64,000 nt of DNA from Carya illinoinensis. Lineage: Eukaryota; Streptophyta; Magnoliopsida; Fagales; Juglandaceae. Position 1 is the stretch's first letter; each line of letters begins with the position of its first letter. This document shows, in pieces, positions 24,852 through 37,799 of this stretch. The translations under genes and the position numbers were made by a program. Location: positions 24,351,501 to 24,415,500 of the forward strand of contig NC_056766.1 of NCBI RefSeq assembly GCF_018687715.1. Reading direction: 5' to 3'. The notes below the pieces were generated by a model. That model was given only the letters and a program-made list of their open reading frames with translations. It ran no database searches and was not told the origin of the DNA.

Positions 24852-27800
24852 TTAGTTTTATTTGAGACGTCAAGTCAGCTCAACTCACTGACGTTCCTTT
24901 TCTTTACTATCCTATATTTTGCGGTTTTTTATACTTTAAAATTACATGAGTTGATATATTTCGTTAGGGGTATTCTTTTTAAGCGTTAAGGCTAATTGGC
25001 TAGAATTTTGTGAGAGGTAGAAACATAAAATGTGTTATACGTTTGAAAGTTTGGATAATAATTTTATAAAATCGATATGAAGATATAATACCAGCAATTA
25101 ATGATAACTTTAGAAATAATTGAACCGTGCAATTAAGTGCGCGAGGTGATTAATTTGCCATTATTGAGTATTGAATAATTGATGTAACTGTATATTAATT
25201 ACATTTTAAAAGTAAAAGCCTTTGCTATCATGAAACCGCATTATCTACTATCTCATTTTGTTATGATAAAATGAAAGTTATTTTTATAAAATCACATTAT
25301 CCCTCTATTTGTATTATTGATAAATAAAAATAATTAGTATATGCAATTAAGTTAAAATTATTAAAAAAACAATACATCTAATTAAATTATTAATTTTATT
25401 AAAATTAGAACTCTTTTAATTTTCAAAACAGATATATTTTAGAGAGAAAAATAAAATTGAGAAAAAAAATATAAGTATATGACTAACTTTCTTATTTGAT
25501 GATGTTATAGAAAGAATAGGTTTACAAATATGGATCCCTCAACTTTTTTCTTTAGTTTTGCATGATCCAGCAAAACATAATCTAAAATATCTTATTACAT
25601 TTTTAAAAAATTAAAAAAAAATTAAAATTATTTTAATACAAAAATAATATATTATTTTGATATAAATATCTTATATTATAAATTAGGACTAATTTATCCT
25701 AATTGCTTGTAATTCTTCATATATATATATATAGAAGATACTTTAGTTACAAATAAATTACACATAAATAAACCTATAAACTGATATGATTTGATGTGGT
25801 ACTTCAGATTATAAATTTATTTTTATTACAAAATAAATTTAATAAATTTTATAAAACTACATCAATTTATAAATTTATTTTATATAATCTTTTTATGTCG
25901 CCAGTAATTCTTTTTATGTCTTGTAAATCAATTAATGGAGTATAACCTACGAGATTCTAGCTACTTATTTGTCGGAACCCCAACCAACTATTACAGGCTT
26001 CATTAATTTCAAAGTCTACATATAAAAGAAATGTGTATATGCACACTCATGTAAAACTGAAAGAGTAATCATACATATACTCGATTTTATCTATTTTTTA
26101 TATATTTTATTAATGTAATTGATTGTATCAATTTGTTTAATACATAATTAATTATATTAATAGAATATATAAAAAATTACATAAAAATAATTATATATAA
26201 AATTTTTGAAACTTAAAAGCCAGCTCTAAGCCTCCGAGCTAGAAGGTTGGGAGCCGGATCAAAAAATGCGTAGGCGTTAATTAGTTCACCAGCACTTTAC
26301 ACAGCTAAAAGTTAATCCCAAGTCTTTAATAATTCAACAAGTTGTTCAGACTTTCTTTGTTAGCAAGCCCCATCTAAAACGAGTTATAAACTAACGTGCT
26401 ACTGCTATTTATCAGTGCTATACTAATACCATTGAGAGCTCCAGCTCGAAACTTCATATAAAGTTTTGAGAAATGCCCAACATTCTTATCCAGAAACTGA
26501 AATAATTATTAATTGTAACACGTCGATATATACTTTGCCTTTTATAAATAAATATCATTTGTAGACGTTCTTTTATAAGTTTATTATTGGACGTTTATTT
26601 AAGGTACCTGGACTTGACTAGTTCATACTTGCTAAGATTCCCTGAACCATGCGGATACGTCACCAGACAACGCCCAGCGCGTGACACGCCAATGGCATAT
26701 GAGCTTGCGTATACGACACATTATAATGCCGACCCTGTGACATGCAAATAGCATTGCATTTGCAACGATCAACCTATTATTGTCCGCATTCTTCTTTTTA
26801 TTTTATTTTTTTATTTTTTTGGATTTTAAATAGTTCTCAGTGAGAAAGGACATGGGACGGGTGTTTCCTGGTCCATGTTAGCCCAATGTAATTGATTAGG
26901 ATGGGCTGGCTCACCAACCATGTGTACTGTATAGGGTTGAATACAAGTCCTGCACAGCATGCCAGGAAAATAAAAATTTTGTACAAATAGGGATTTTCAG
27001 TCAAATTCTTTCGAAAACGTGGTGGTAAAATATATCAATATATATATATATATATTCGCTACAACAAAAGAAATAAGATTCCACCAAAGCAGTCATCTTG
27101 GACTGAGGTGACCAACAACGACCACGACGACTAGAGTTGTATATATCCGATAGGGATGGTGCTACCCGTAGCGTTGGTGTGGCTCCTGAGTTACTGTTAA
27201 GAAAAAAAAAATTTATTTTTTTATTTTTTTTAAATCATTTTTTAATACTTTTAAACATTTTAAAAAAATATAAAAAAATTATAATAATATTAAAAAAAAT
27301 TCCTTAATTATTAAGAAAAAAATTAAAAAAAGAAAATTTGGCCAGTGATGGCTCCCAGCCCCACCAGCTGTGTTTTCCATCCGATAGAGTATAAAAGCAG
27401 AGTCAAATCAGAAAAAATACTCTTTAAAGCAGGTGAGCAATAAGTCAAGAGCTATCCTCGGTTTTGGAGTAGATACCAAACATTAGTACTTGTAACGAAA
27501 TAGGTCACCGAGTTGAGCCGGGTTTTAGCTGTTCAGAGTCTTCAGACTCAGCTCGATCAAAACTTGCCGAGTCGGAATTTTTTTTTTAATTTTTTATTGT
27601 CTGTCGAGAAGTGTTACTGATTTTTAGAAAAATAGATTTATAAATTAACAATATTTTATGTTATTTGTTAAATTTATTTTATAATAAAACTAATTTTATA
27701 ATTTAATTTTATAATTTAACATGCAATATCAAAATAATTTATAAATCTATTTTCATGAAATTACATTTGATAAAAAAAATATTTCTCTGTGTCTAATACG

Positions 27801-28182
27801 GTACAAGCAAAATGGCGTTCCGACCCCTACACAGTGAGCGAAAAGAAAGATGCTTGGTAAGGTGAAAGTGGAAAAAAGGAAATGACCAAGAGAAAGTATT
27901 AGGTACTCTTTGACCATTTGAATTTTTTATCTTATCATTACAATTTTTTTAAATTTCTATATAAAATATAATAAATAATTCAACTTTTTATTAACTTTTT
28001 CAAATCTCAAAATAATAATAATATTAAAATATAATATTTTAATATTTAATTTTAAAATTCAAAATTCTTATATGAGAATTCTCAGTGGCCAAGTAGAACC
28101 AAGTCAACCAATCTGTGTAATGACCTTTTGAAGAGCAAATAAAATAAGAATATATAAATGGACAGTATTGGCAATGGCCTAA
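24227..28182. other. AT-rich intergenic region
   Basis: No gene supported. It contains an (AAAT)/(AAT)n microsatellite at about 24784-24849, short (TA)n tracts near 25720 and 27040, and many A/T runs. A poly(A)/(T)-rich segment at about 27150-27370 is bounded by GC-richer ends ('gtgctacccgtagcg' and 'gatggctcccagcccc') and looks like a short non-autonomous element. A second AT-rich MITE-like segment lies at about 27900-28110. Neither has proven termini. Confidence 0.5.
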
Positions 28183-28597
28183 TGTCACGGATTTAGAATT
28201 TCTTCACACGTCCCGTGCAGCCTTAGGAGGCTTTCTCTTCACAAAGCTCCTAAGTAAGCCTACTAAATGACTCAAGACAATAGAACACAACTAGAGAGAG
28301 AAGATAGAGAGAGAAGCTCTAGAGAACTTGTTTCTCTTATTGCTTGGTGATTTATACAAATGAGAGCCCCTCTATTTATAGGGAGCTCTTAGTACAAATA
28401 ATGGTTAGGATTGTGACACTTGTCATCAATCCAAGGATAAAGAACTTTCTAGATTACTACTCTAGAATTGTCTATAATGCCCTTCCCTAAGAGGTTCTAC
28501 ACCCTTCTAGAATACTCCACACAATTCTACAAGATTACAAAGGACTAGGAGATTCTAGAAGGTTAGGGAATTCTCTAGAAAAATCTAGGTGGTGACA
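28183..28597 (-). mobile_element. Chromovirus B 3' LTR (415 bp)
   Basis: Same length as the 5' LTR. It begins TGTCACGGATT and ends GGTGACA as read on the plus strand. A minus-strand TATA-like 'ctataaatag' lies at 28372-28381. Confidence 0.95.
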
Positions 28598-28610
28598 TTC
28601 TCCCCCACCT
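28598..28610 (-). other. Polypurine tract of chromovirus B
   Basis: On the minus strand 'aggtgggggagaa' abuts the 3' LTR. It overlaps the pol stop codon by two bases. Confidence 0.85.
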
Positions 28611-31600
28611 AGCTTCGCGACGTCCTCGGCGCGGTATCTTCATGGAACCTTCGGATATGATCTTCAAATTGCCACAATGACTCCTTTGGTTCCCAAGTTG
28701 TCTCACTTTCGGGCAATCCCTTCCACTTGATCAAGTATTCTTAGCGTGGCTTATGACTCTTTCGCCTGATGATACGGTCTGCCAAGATTTCTTCTACTTC
28801 TTAATCAAAAGTGGTAGTTATACCCAAGGGTGCACGCTTAGACTCTCCACGTGTTGGTTCCTCTTCATCACCATGGTAAAGCTTCAAACAGCTGACATGG
28901 ACTCTCCATGTGTTGGTTCCTCTTCATCACCATGGTAAAGCTTCAAACAGCTGACATGGAAGACCGGATTAAGCTTGAACTTGGAGGGTAAGTCTAGCTT
29001 GTAGGAGACCTTCCCTATTTTCTTGATGATTGGGAATGGTCCCTCATAACGTCGTACAAGCCCCTTGTGTAGCTTTCTTGTGAACTTGTGTTGGCTTGAC
29101 AAGATCTTTACTAACACCAAGTCGCCTATACGATATTCCGCGTGCCTCCTCTTCTGATCAGCCCACTTCTTCATCTTCTTGGTTGCTTTGTCTAAGTAGG
29201 AACGGGTCACATCCATTTGTTCGTTCCAAGACTTAGCAACCTTGAAGGCTGTTGGACAATTCCCCCGCATAGCTTGTCTCCAATGACTGGGGAGTAAGTG
29301 GTTGCTGTCCCATTACAATCTCAAATGGGCTTTTGTTTGTGGATTCACTCCTTTGTAAATTATAGGAGAATTGAGCAACATCCAATAACTTAGTCCAATC
29401 GGATTGGTTGGCACTTACAAAGTGCCTTAAGTATAACTCCGACAAGGCATTCACCCTCTCAGTTTGCCCATCTATCTGAGGGTGAAAGCTGGTAGAGAAA
29501 TGTAGGGCAGACCCCATAAGCTTGAATAGTCTTGACCAGAACTTTCCTGTGAAGCGAGGGTCCCGATCACTAATGATGCTCCGTGGTAAGCCCCAATACT
29601 TCACCACATGCTTGAAGAATAACTTTGCAGTTTCTTCAGCTGAGCAATCCTTAGGGGCCGCTATGAAGGTGGCATACTTGGAGAATCGATCTACCACCAC
29701 AATGAGGGTACCACAACCCTCGGATTTAGGTAGAGCCACTATAAAATCCATGCTCACACTCTCCCATGGATGAGAAGGAATGGGTAGTGGTTCTAGTAAT
29801 CCTGCAGGACTTTGATTCTCCACCTTGTCTTGTTGACACACAAGACGAGTCTTCACGTAGAGTTCCACCTCATCTCTCAATTGGGGCCAATAGTAGGAAG
29901 CTTCCAGCAAAGCTTGAGTACGTCGTTGGCCCGGATGTCTAGCCCACAAGGAATCATGGCATTCCTTGATAAGGTTCCTCCGTAGGTTTCTCCACTTTGG
30001 AACATAGATTCGCCGCCTTATGGTGTAGAGAAGACCATCCTCTACCCAGAATCTTTTAGTTTTCCCCTCCTTAGCCATACTTACCAAGTTCTTGGCTAAG
30101 GGATCATGCTCCATGCCTTCACGGATCACATCAAGTAGCTCCCCTTGAGCTTGAGTGATAGCAGAAAGTTCACCCTTCCTACTTAGTGCATCAGAACAAG
30201 GTTGGCCTTCCCAGGTTTGTACTCCAAGACAAAGTCAAATTCTGCCAAGAAGTCTTGCCACCTAGCTTGCTTTGGGCTTAGTTTCTTCTGACTTTGGAAG
30301 TAACTAGTGGCAATATTATCTGTCTTCACACAAAATGGGAGCCAAGCAGATAGTGTTGCCAAACTCTGAGGCAGTGAATGATAGCCGTCATCTCCTTCTC
30401 TTGTACGGTGTATCTCCTTTCAGTCTCATTGAGTTTGCGACTCTCATATGCAATGGGATGCCCCTCTTGCATGAGAACTCCCCCTATGGCAAAATCTGAT
30501 GCATCTGATTGTACCTCAAAAGGCTTGATACAATCTGGTAGGGCCAAGACCGGTTCCTCCGTGACGGCTGTCTTCAGATCGTCAAAGGCTTCCTGACACC
30601 TTGATGACCACTCCCATGTCTTGTTCTTCTTGAGCAAGTTGGTGAGGGGGGATGCTCTTGTGGAGTATCCCTTTATTAATCTCCTATAATAGTTGACAAG
30701 CCCAAGGAAGGAACGGAGCTCGGTAACCTTAGTGGGAGAATCCCACTTCTTAATGGCTTCAATTTTCCCCTCTTCCATGCTGAGTTTTCCACCTTAGATT
30801 TTGTGGCCAAGGAAATGGACTTCAGTTAGTGCAAATGAGCACTTCTCCTTTTTGACATAGAGTTGGTTTTCCTTTAAGACACGGAAAACAACCCTTAAAT
30901 GCTCTACATGTTCCTCAAGAGTAGAATTGTAGATGACGATATCATCTAGATAGACTACCACGAATTGATCAAGATAGGAATGGAAGATCTTGTTCATGAG
31001 CGTACAGAAGGTGGCTGGAGCATTTGTGAGGCCAAAGGGCATCACTAGGAACTCGTATGCTCCATTGCGAGTTACACAAGTTGTCTTTGCTTCATCCCCT
31101 TTCGCAATCCTCACTTGATAATATCCCGATCTTAGATCAAGCTTGGAGAAGTATTTTGCATGGCCCAATTGATCAAACAAGTCAGCAATTAAAGGAATAG
31201 GGTACTTTTTTTTTATGGTTACCTTGTTTAGAGCCCGATAGTCAATGCACAGCCGCAAAGACCCATCATGCTTCCTTTGAAACAACACGGGTGCCCCGTA
31301 TAGTGCCTTGGAGGGTTGGATGAATCCGGCATCAAGTAGCTCCTTAAGTTGCCTCCTTAGTTCTTCAAGCTCTGGAGGTGACATGCGATAAGGGGCTTTG
31401 GCGGGTAGTTTGGCGCCGGGTTCCAACTCGATCTGATGATCCACCTCTCTCCTAGGTGGTAGTTGCTTGGGCAACTCTGGAGGTATGACATCCTCATAGT
31501 CCCTGAGGACCTTTTGGATCTCCTTGGGTGGAGGGGAGGAAATCTTCACTTCATCTTCCTCCATAGAAGCCAAGTAAGACACCTCGCCCTTCTTCCATCC

Positions 31601-32099
31601 TTTCTTAAATTGCATGGCGGATAGAAGCTGGGTGGTGTTTGGCTTGGACACGGTGGGTATCATGCATGGACCGCCCTCTAAGATACACACCAAGTTGTAG
31701 TGGGGAAGAGGCACTACATTGAACTGTCTTAATAATTCCATCCCCAACACGATGTTGAAGTCATCCATAAGAGCGACTGAGAAATCCACCGTACCTTTCC
31801 AAGTGCCAAGTTGTAGCTCCACCCCGTGAGCTACGCCATCAAAGGGTTTGGCCTCAGAATTCACGGTCTTCAGCCATCCTTGACCCTTCTTAAGAGGAAT
31901 CCCTAGCCGTGTGGCCTCTTCCTTCTTAATGAAGTTATGAGAAGCTCCTGAGTCGACCATGGCGTGACTCTTCTTCCCATTGACGAGCACCTCTACAAAC
32001 ATCAAAGATCCATCCTTAGTGGTTGGCTTTGTGCTTGCCTTAAGGGAGTTGAGAAGTTGTAGACACCCCAGGTGCGACTTCTCTTGAACTTCATTCTCT
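28609..32099 (-). pseudogene. Chromovirus B pol: protease, RT, RNase H, integrase, chromodomain
   Basis: This was the enzymatic polyprotein of the element. In order on the minus strand: protease [11 protein letters not shown] (about 31960); RT with [34 protein letters not shown] and catalytic [10 protein letters not shown] (about 31275-30940); RNase H around [11 protein letters not shown] and YTVQEKEM (30520-30390); integrase zinc finger near 29940 and core SMDFIVALP / ISDRDPRFT (29760-29540); integrase C-terminus FHVSCLKLYH (about 28930). A chromodomain EEILADRIIRR...YLIKWKGLPE...TTWEP lies at 28800-28650. The breaks include a TAA at 30794, one-base-type indels near 30325 and 30205, a frame change near 29260, a 59-bp tandem duplication at 28842-28959 and a TAA in the chromodomain at about 28742. 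It is not functional. Confidence 0.9.
28842..28959. repeat. 59-bp tandem duplication at the 3' end of pol
   Basis: Two adjacent 59-bp units (28842-28900 and 28901-28959) starting 'actctccacgtgttggttcc' and 'actctccatgtgttggttcc'. They differ at one base, so the duplication is recent. 59 is not a multiple of 3, so the frame changes between integrase C-terminus and chromodomain. Confidence 0.95.
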
Positions 32100-33273
32100 T
32101 CCAACATAGAGTTGAGGGCCTTCCTCTTGGGACAATCTCTAACCCAATGTGGTCCGTCACAAAGGAAACAAGCATCCTTTGGCTTCTTATCTTTAGAGTA
32201 GTCCTTCTTGCACTCCTTTGATGTTAAAGGCTTGTCTCTTCGGTCTTTGTACTGTGGGGGCTTGAACCCCTTCGCTCCCCCACCCTTGCTGTGATTATCC
32301 TTTGAAGACTTGGGCTTTGAAGAGTTGTCACTCTTATGATACTCAAATTCTTCTAAGGTTTCTGCCACTGTCAGGGCGGTGGAGATGTCGTTGACCCCAC
32401 GACGCTTGAGCTCTTGAGCCATCCAAGACTTGAGACCATCGATGAAGTTGAAGATGAGATCTTCTTCACTCATGTTTGAGATTTGAAGCATGAGAGCAGA
32501 AAATTCCTCAACATAGTTGCGGATAGAAGATGTGTGCTTTAACTCCTTCATTCTCTTCCGTGCATGAATAGCCACATTCTCAGGATAGAATTGCCTCTTG
32601 AGTTCACGTTTGAACTCTTCCCAAGAGTTAATAGTGCAAGTACCCTTCTCTATCTCACTATGCTTACGACGTCACCAAGTACCAGCAAGATTAGTAAGGT
32701 AGAGAGAGGCAGTACGTACCTTGACATGCTCATCTTGCATGTTCAAAGCTTCAAAGTAGCGCTCCATGTGCCACATATAGTTGTCTAGTTCTTTGGCATC
32801 CCACTTGCCATCGAACTCTTTTGCATATGGCCCAATCCGCCTTGGTCTCCTCCAGACCGATGCGGTGTTCCTCCATTTGCTCTTGGAGTTTTGTTAGCTC
32901 CCCCAAGACTCGGTTTTGGAAAGCAACGTTTTCAACATGCTGTGCCTCGATGGTGGGGTTGATGGTGCTCAGAATGGACTCCTTGAGCGATTCGGATTGT
33001 CCCTCCAATCCTAACTAGCTCCTCCAAACCTTGCTCCACGATGTCAAGTCGGTCCCTGACATCCGCTACCGCCACCTCCATCCTTGTCACAGTGTTGTCA
33101 AGGGTGCTCACCTCCCTGTGAGACTGATCCCATTCCTCGATCTTGGCCAATATCTTGGCCATGGCCCTCTCGATGCCATCGAGACAAGACTCCATAGATG
33201 AGCTTGAATCTTTCGACCTCTTGCTCTTTCGTGTCTCCTGGGGCTCCATGGTGATCTCGCTTGGATCTGCCAT
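32100..33273 (-). pseudogene. Chromovirus B gag
   Basis: Structural Gag protein of the element. The start MADPSEITMEPQ at 33273 is close to the PBS. It is followed by a coiled-coil-rich N-terminus (MAKILAKIEEWDQ, LDIVEQGLEELV, VLGELTKLQEQM), the core KEFDGKWDAKELDNYMWHME (about 32820-32760), RTASLYLTNLAG and [13 protein letters not shown] (about 32600). A CCHC knuckle [13 protein letters not shown] lies at about 32170-32132. Frame breaks lie near 33005 and 32830. A TGA at about 32675 replaces the usual Trp codon, a G-to-A change. Confidence 0.88.
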
Positions 33274-33285
33274 CCCAACCTGGAT

Positions 33286-33298
33286 GGCTCTGATACCA
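33286..33298 (-). other. Primer-binding site, tRNA-iMet
   Basis: On the minus strand TGGTATCAGAGCC lies two bases inside the 5' LTR. It is the standard complement of the 3' end of plant initiator Met tRNA. Confidence 0.93.
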
Positions 33299-33300
33299 AC

Positions 33301-33715
33301 TGTCACGGACTTAGAATTTCTTCACACGTCCCATGCGGCCTTAGGAGGCTTTCTCTCCACAAAGCTCCTAAGTAAGCCTACTAAATGACTCAAGACAATA
33401 GAGAACAACTAGAGAGAGAAGATAGAGAGAGAAGCTCTAGAGAACTTGTTTCTCTTATTGCTTGGTGATTTACACAAATGAGAGCCCCTCTATTTATAGG
33501 GAGTTCTTGGTACAAAGAATGGTTAGGATTGTGACACTTGTCATCAATCCAAGGGTAAAGAACTTTCTAGATTACTACTCTAGAATTGTCTATAATGCCC
33601 TTTCCTAAGAGGTTCTACACCCTTATAGAATACTCCACACAATTCTACAAGATTACAAAGGACTAGGAGATTCTAGAAGGTTAGGGAGTTCTCTAGAAAA
33701 ATCTAGGTGGTGACA
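33301..33715 (-). mobile_element. Chromovirus B 5' LTR (415 bp)
   Basis: Partner of the LTR at 28183-28597. It should hold the element promoter; a minus-strand TATA-like 'ctataaatag' lies at 33490-33499. Confidence 0.95.
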
Positions 33716-34690
33716 CTAATCTAAAGTTGAGTTAGAATTTCTTCTTTTGGCTATAGTATTAAGTTTTAGCTAGATATTTTACAAATATACTTTCTGAAAC
33801 AAATCAATATATATTTTTATCAATTATATATACAAATATATTTCTTGAAGCAAATACAAATACACGGCAAATACACTTCTTAAAGCAAAGCAGCCCAGAT
33901 TTGCAATAATGTATATTATCACATTGCCAACATAATATTGAGCAATACACGGCATCAACATAGTCCACAAATTGCCAACACAAAATATTATATTCCACTT
34001 CATATGATTATCTTTATATATAGATAAATGATATTTATAGGCGTAGTTGTGCAAGTGCCGCGTAATCTCTTTGAAAAAAGTGAATTAATACGGATGAAAA
34101 AAATTAACTTTTTAATCGTGGACTACACTCTTTTTCAAAAAGATTGCACGGCGTTTGTATATTTCACGACTGTATATAGTATTACTCTTATATATATATA
34201 TATATATATATTTTTCAGTTCATGGGAAACATAATTATGTTTCTTTACAAGACTCCAGGATATTTCATTCAAAAAATCAAACACAAAAATAAAAACATCA
34301 AGGTAATATATGTACTTTTTGCTTTTGGTTAAGGTAATATATATAATAAGAAGGAAATTTCTCGGCCTAAAACCTATTGGATGGCACATAAAAATGCAAA
34401 TCCATGTTGTTATAAGCAGAAAATTCTGAGAGGAAAGAATTAGCCTTCTTGGCCTCAAAACCCATGATTTTTCACAAATAAAAACCACAAAGTAAGTACC
34501 AGAAAGTATCAAATTTCTTGCTCTTACTAATACAACAAAGTTTCACACATGGATATCAAAACCCAAGGCACAAGTATAAAATCTTCCAAGTAAAAATCAT
34601 GAATCCATGAATTTCATGATAACCTATTCAAAGCCCACATTAAAGAACCCAAGATATTGATATAGAAAGGGAAAAAAAAGTAACCCACAC
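33716..34690. other. AT-rich stretch, partly intron of the RABA pseudogene
   Basis: 33716-34200 is AT-rich without a gene and includes a (TA)n run at about 34190-34211. The stretch next to 34690 follows a splice donor on the minus strand and looks like intron sequence. No second RABA exon is seen in it. Confidence 0.5.
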
Positions 34691-35303
<613 letters not shown>

Positions 35304-35485
35304 CTAATATGTCAAACTTTTCAACTATAGCTAGGCCAATGCAGGAAGTTTTTCTCACATTTGCTTTTAACTTGGACTTGCATTGCGAGGCCACTGCCAA
35401 TGCTTTTATAGTTAGAAAAAGTGGCCACAGTGTATTGTAAAATCAATACACCATGTCATGGACTTTATTAACAAGTTACAACCTC

Positions 35486-35873
35486 TCAATCCCATGTTGT
35501 GTAGCCGAAGCTTATGCATTAAGAAGAGCAATGGAGCTTTGTGATGGGTTAAGTTTCTCAAATGCAATTTTTGAAGGAGGTGCAAAAACTATCATCCAAG
35601 CAACAAACAGTAATGATGAAAGCTGGACATGGCATGGACAACTTATTGAGGATACAAGAAAAATGTTTGTTGGAAGACCTTTGTGGAAAGTTCAATTTGT
35701 TTCTAGAGAGGCAACTAGGGTAGCACATAGGCTAGCAAACTTGCACTTTCATATGGTGTTGAACATGCATGGGAAAAGGGGTCAATTGAGATTGTAAAGT
35801 ATGTCCTATTTGATAAATCCTGTAATGGTTGAGTATCGAATAAAAAGTTTATGAAGTTAAAAAAAAAAAAAAA
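35486..35873 (+). pseudogene. RNase H-like domain of a LINE, with poly(A)
   Basis: The frame 35486-35797 shows AEAYALRRAMELC, NAIFEGGAKTIIQ and VSREATRVAHRLANLH. This is the plant RVT_3/RNase H-like domain found at the C-terminus of L1-type LINEs and in related genome copies. It is followed at 35858-35872 by an A-run after 'aataaaaagtttatgaag', consistent with a retroposed 3' end. The catalytic N-terminal strand of the domain is missing upstream, so it is a 5'-truncated copy. A domesticated RNase H gene is possible but unsupported. Confidence 0.7.
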
Positions 35874-36501
35874 CAAGAAACAAAACAAAACTTGAGAAAT
35901 AAATCACCCTTTTCATGATTGTTGATGCATTTTTCCAAATGCAGCATGTAACACCCTGAACTCCAAGTTTTCTAAATTAGAAAAGTTAGGGTTACACTAA
36001 AATTAGGACTTTAGTTTTAGAAATTAAATTTGGAGTTAGCCCAATAACTGGACCCGAGCCCATTAAAGACCACACGGGATAAGCCTTCCAAGTTGGTACA
36101 AAGTTTTTTTTTTTTTTTTTTTTAGTTAGAACTCCTAACCCAAGCATAATTCCTAATTCAAACACTACTTCTAGTTTAACTATAACTCCTAATTCAAACA
36201 CAACTCCCAGTTTAGTTACAACTTCTAGTTTAGTTACAAATCTTATTCTAATCAAAACTCCTAAGGAAATCGCATCTCTTAGCCCTAGCCAAAGACCCTA
36301 GGATTGACCTAGTCTAAGCCAAAACCCTAAACGTCCTAGCCCTAGTTGAAAACTCTAGGATTGACCTAGCCCAAGTAAAAAAACCCTAAAATGACTAAGA
36401 AACCAAGTGTATTTCGGATTCTCAAAGGGCAAAACACTAGAACTCTTTACTTAGACTTGCATTTGTCACAAGCCCGTCCTACCATGGGTGAGGCCGTAAC
36501 C
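35874..36501. other. Unassigned repeat-like sequence
   Basis: Non-coding. At 35948 it has 'tgtaacaccctgaactcc', a common start of plant gypsy LTRs, but no partner end was found. 36270-36390 holds several 'ccctag' and 'accctaa' units that resemble, but do not form, a telomeric repeat. Confidence 0.35.
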
Positions 36502-37799
36502 TGTTCACTAAAAATGAGTAGCACAAATACTATCCCAAATGCAGGAGGATGTCGTATAATAATTAGGAATTAGATCGTCTCATCGGAAAAATTTGCTTAA
36601 ATCCAAACTCGTATAAAATGGTGAAAAATTTCACAAACAAAAGTGGTGGTATGTACAATGAATGGAAGAGTGCAATGAAAATAAAAAAGGGCACTAGTCA
36701 TAGACTAGATTCATACTTTTGGATTTTTTTTTTGTGTCGAAATGGAACGTAAAAGACTAACAAATTGAAATTAATAATTAAAGATTCAACTACGCTAAAC
36801 GATTTTAATTTATCTGAAAATTAAATAATAAACTGAAATTATTTAAGTCCTAATTAACCTTTAATCAATCTAAAATGTAATTATAATGTATATTTAATAA
36901 AAGTTTAAAGAAATGAGAAAAATAACTGACATAAAATAAAATAAATAACAAATAAAATGTCCAAACTTTTAAGCCAAAAATATCAAGAATACACCATAAA
37001 TTTCAAATTGAAATTAAATAAAAAGTATGGAATGAAAAGAGCAAGCCAGATGGGTGGTGATGAAAATTTAAAGCAGTGGAAGAGGCTAGACTATAGCAAT
37101 AATTAGACTCCTCAAAGAGTTCTTCAACTGTGCTGAAAAATGCCCCAGAGAAATGAAAGTGCATCCGGTGCTGAATTGCCTAGAAGGAGTGTAGCCCCAA
37201 ATGAAAAAAGCCCTAAAAGAATTAAGGTTGCTGTAGTGTTCAAATACTCCCAAGTAGAAAAATGTTGTGCGTCTTGAAAATGCCCCTTGCCTTCCTAAAG
37301 TGTGCGGCGCCCCTTGAATACAAGAGAAAAAAATTTAATTGCCATCCAAGGTCAAAACTCTTCAATAAAATAATGGTTATCGTGTGTCTCTTGAAGTCCA
37401 AATGTCAAAAGACTAATAACATGGGTCCCGCATAAAGCTTATCTCATACCAAGCCAAAATTTATTATTTGAGAATAATTCGTATACCTTTTTGCCTTTTT
37501 GACTTTTCTCATTTTTAATTTTTGTATTCCTTGGACCTAAAAAAAAAATGGAAATAAGAAAAAAAATAAAAAAGGAAGAATAGAATATCAAAATTGTGTT
37601 GTGCATATGAATGAATATTGTCCAATTAAATAACAAGTTATAAAATTAAGCATAAAATCCTACTATTAACCAATTTAAATCACAACTCAGATTTATTCGT
37701 CTTAATATTTTTTTCATATAAAACCAATAATAATGTAATAAAATAAATAAAATATATTGGTTCTAAATGTATAAGATATGCAATATTTCAGTTCAATCA
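36502..37799 (-). mobile_element. Athila B 3' LTR (approximate)
   Basis: The inner boundary is clear. Sequence 37781-37860 matches the LTR-to-internal junction of Athila A at 52031-52100 ('gcaatatttcag', then a polypurine complement 'cacccctcaactagc'). The outer boundary is set at 'tgttcactaaaaatgag' because 'taggaattagatcgtctcatcgg' follows at Athila-like spacing, but this is tentative. The paired 5' LTR is not adjacent; it must lie beyond the CACTA insertion. Confidence 0.55.

Larger units (their letters stand above)
28183..33715 (-). mobile_element. Chromovirus B, complete LTR retrotransposon
   Basis: A Ty3-gypsy element of 5533 bp with 415-bp LTRs at both ends, tRNA-iMet PBS, polypurine tract, gag-pol and a chromodomain. 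The LTRs are TGTCACGG...GGTGACA. The flanks share CTAA (28179-28182 and 33716-33719), a 4-bp target duplication. By my hand alignment the two LTRs differ at about 14 of 415 positions (about 3.4%), so the insertion is moderately recent. The internal frame carries several stops and indels, so the copy cannot move on its own. RT motifs and the chromodomain indicate a Galadriel/Tekay-like chromovirus; the lineage is not settled. Confidence 0.95.

Noticed and set aside
36270..36390. Interstitial telomere repeat (ccctaa units)
   Set aside because: Only scattered, non-tandem matches to the heptamer.
36391..36573. 60-aa ORF beginning MTKKPSVFRILKG
   Set aside because: No recognised domain; it overlaps the presumed start of the Athila B LTR.
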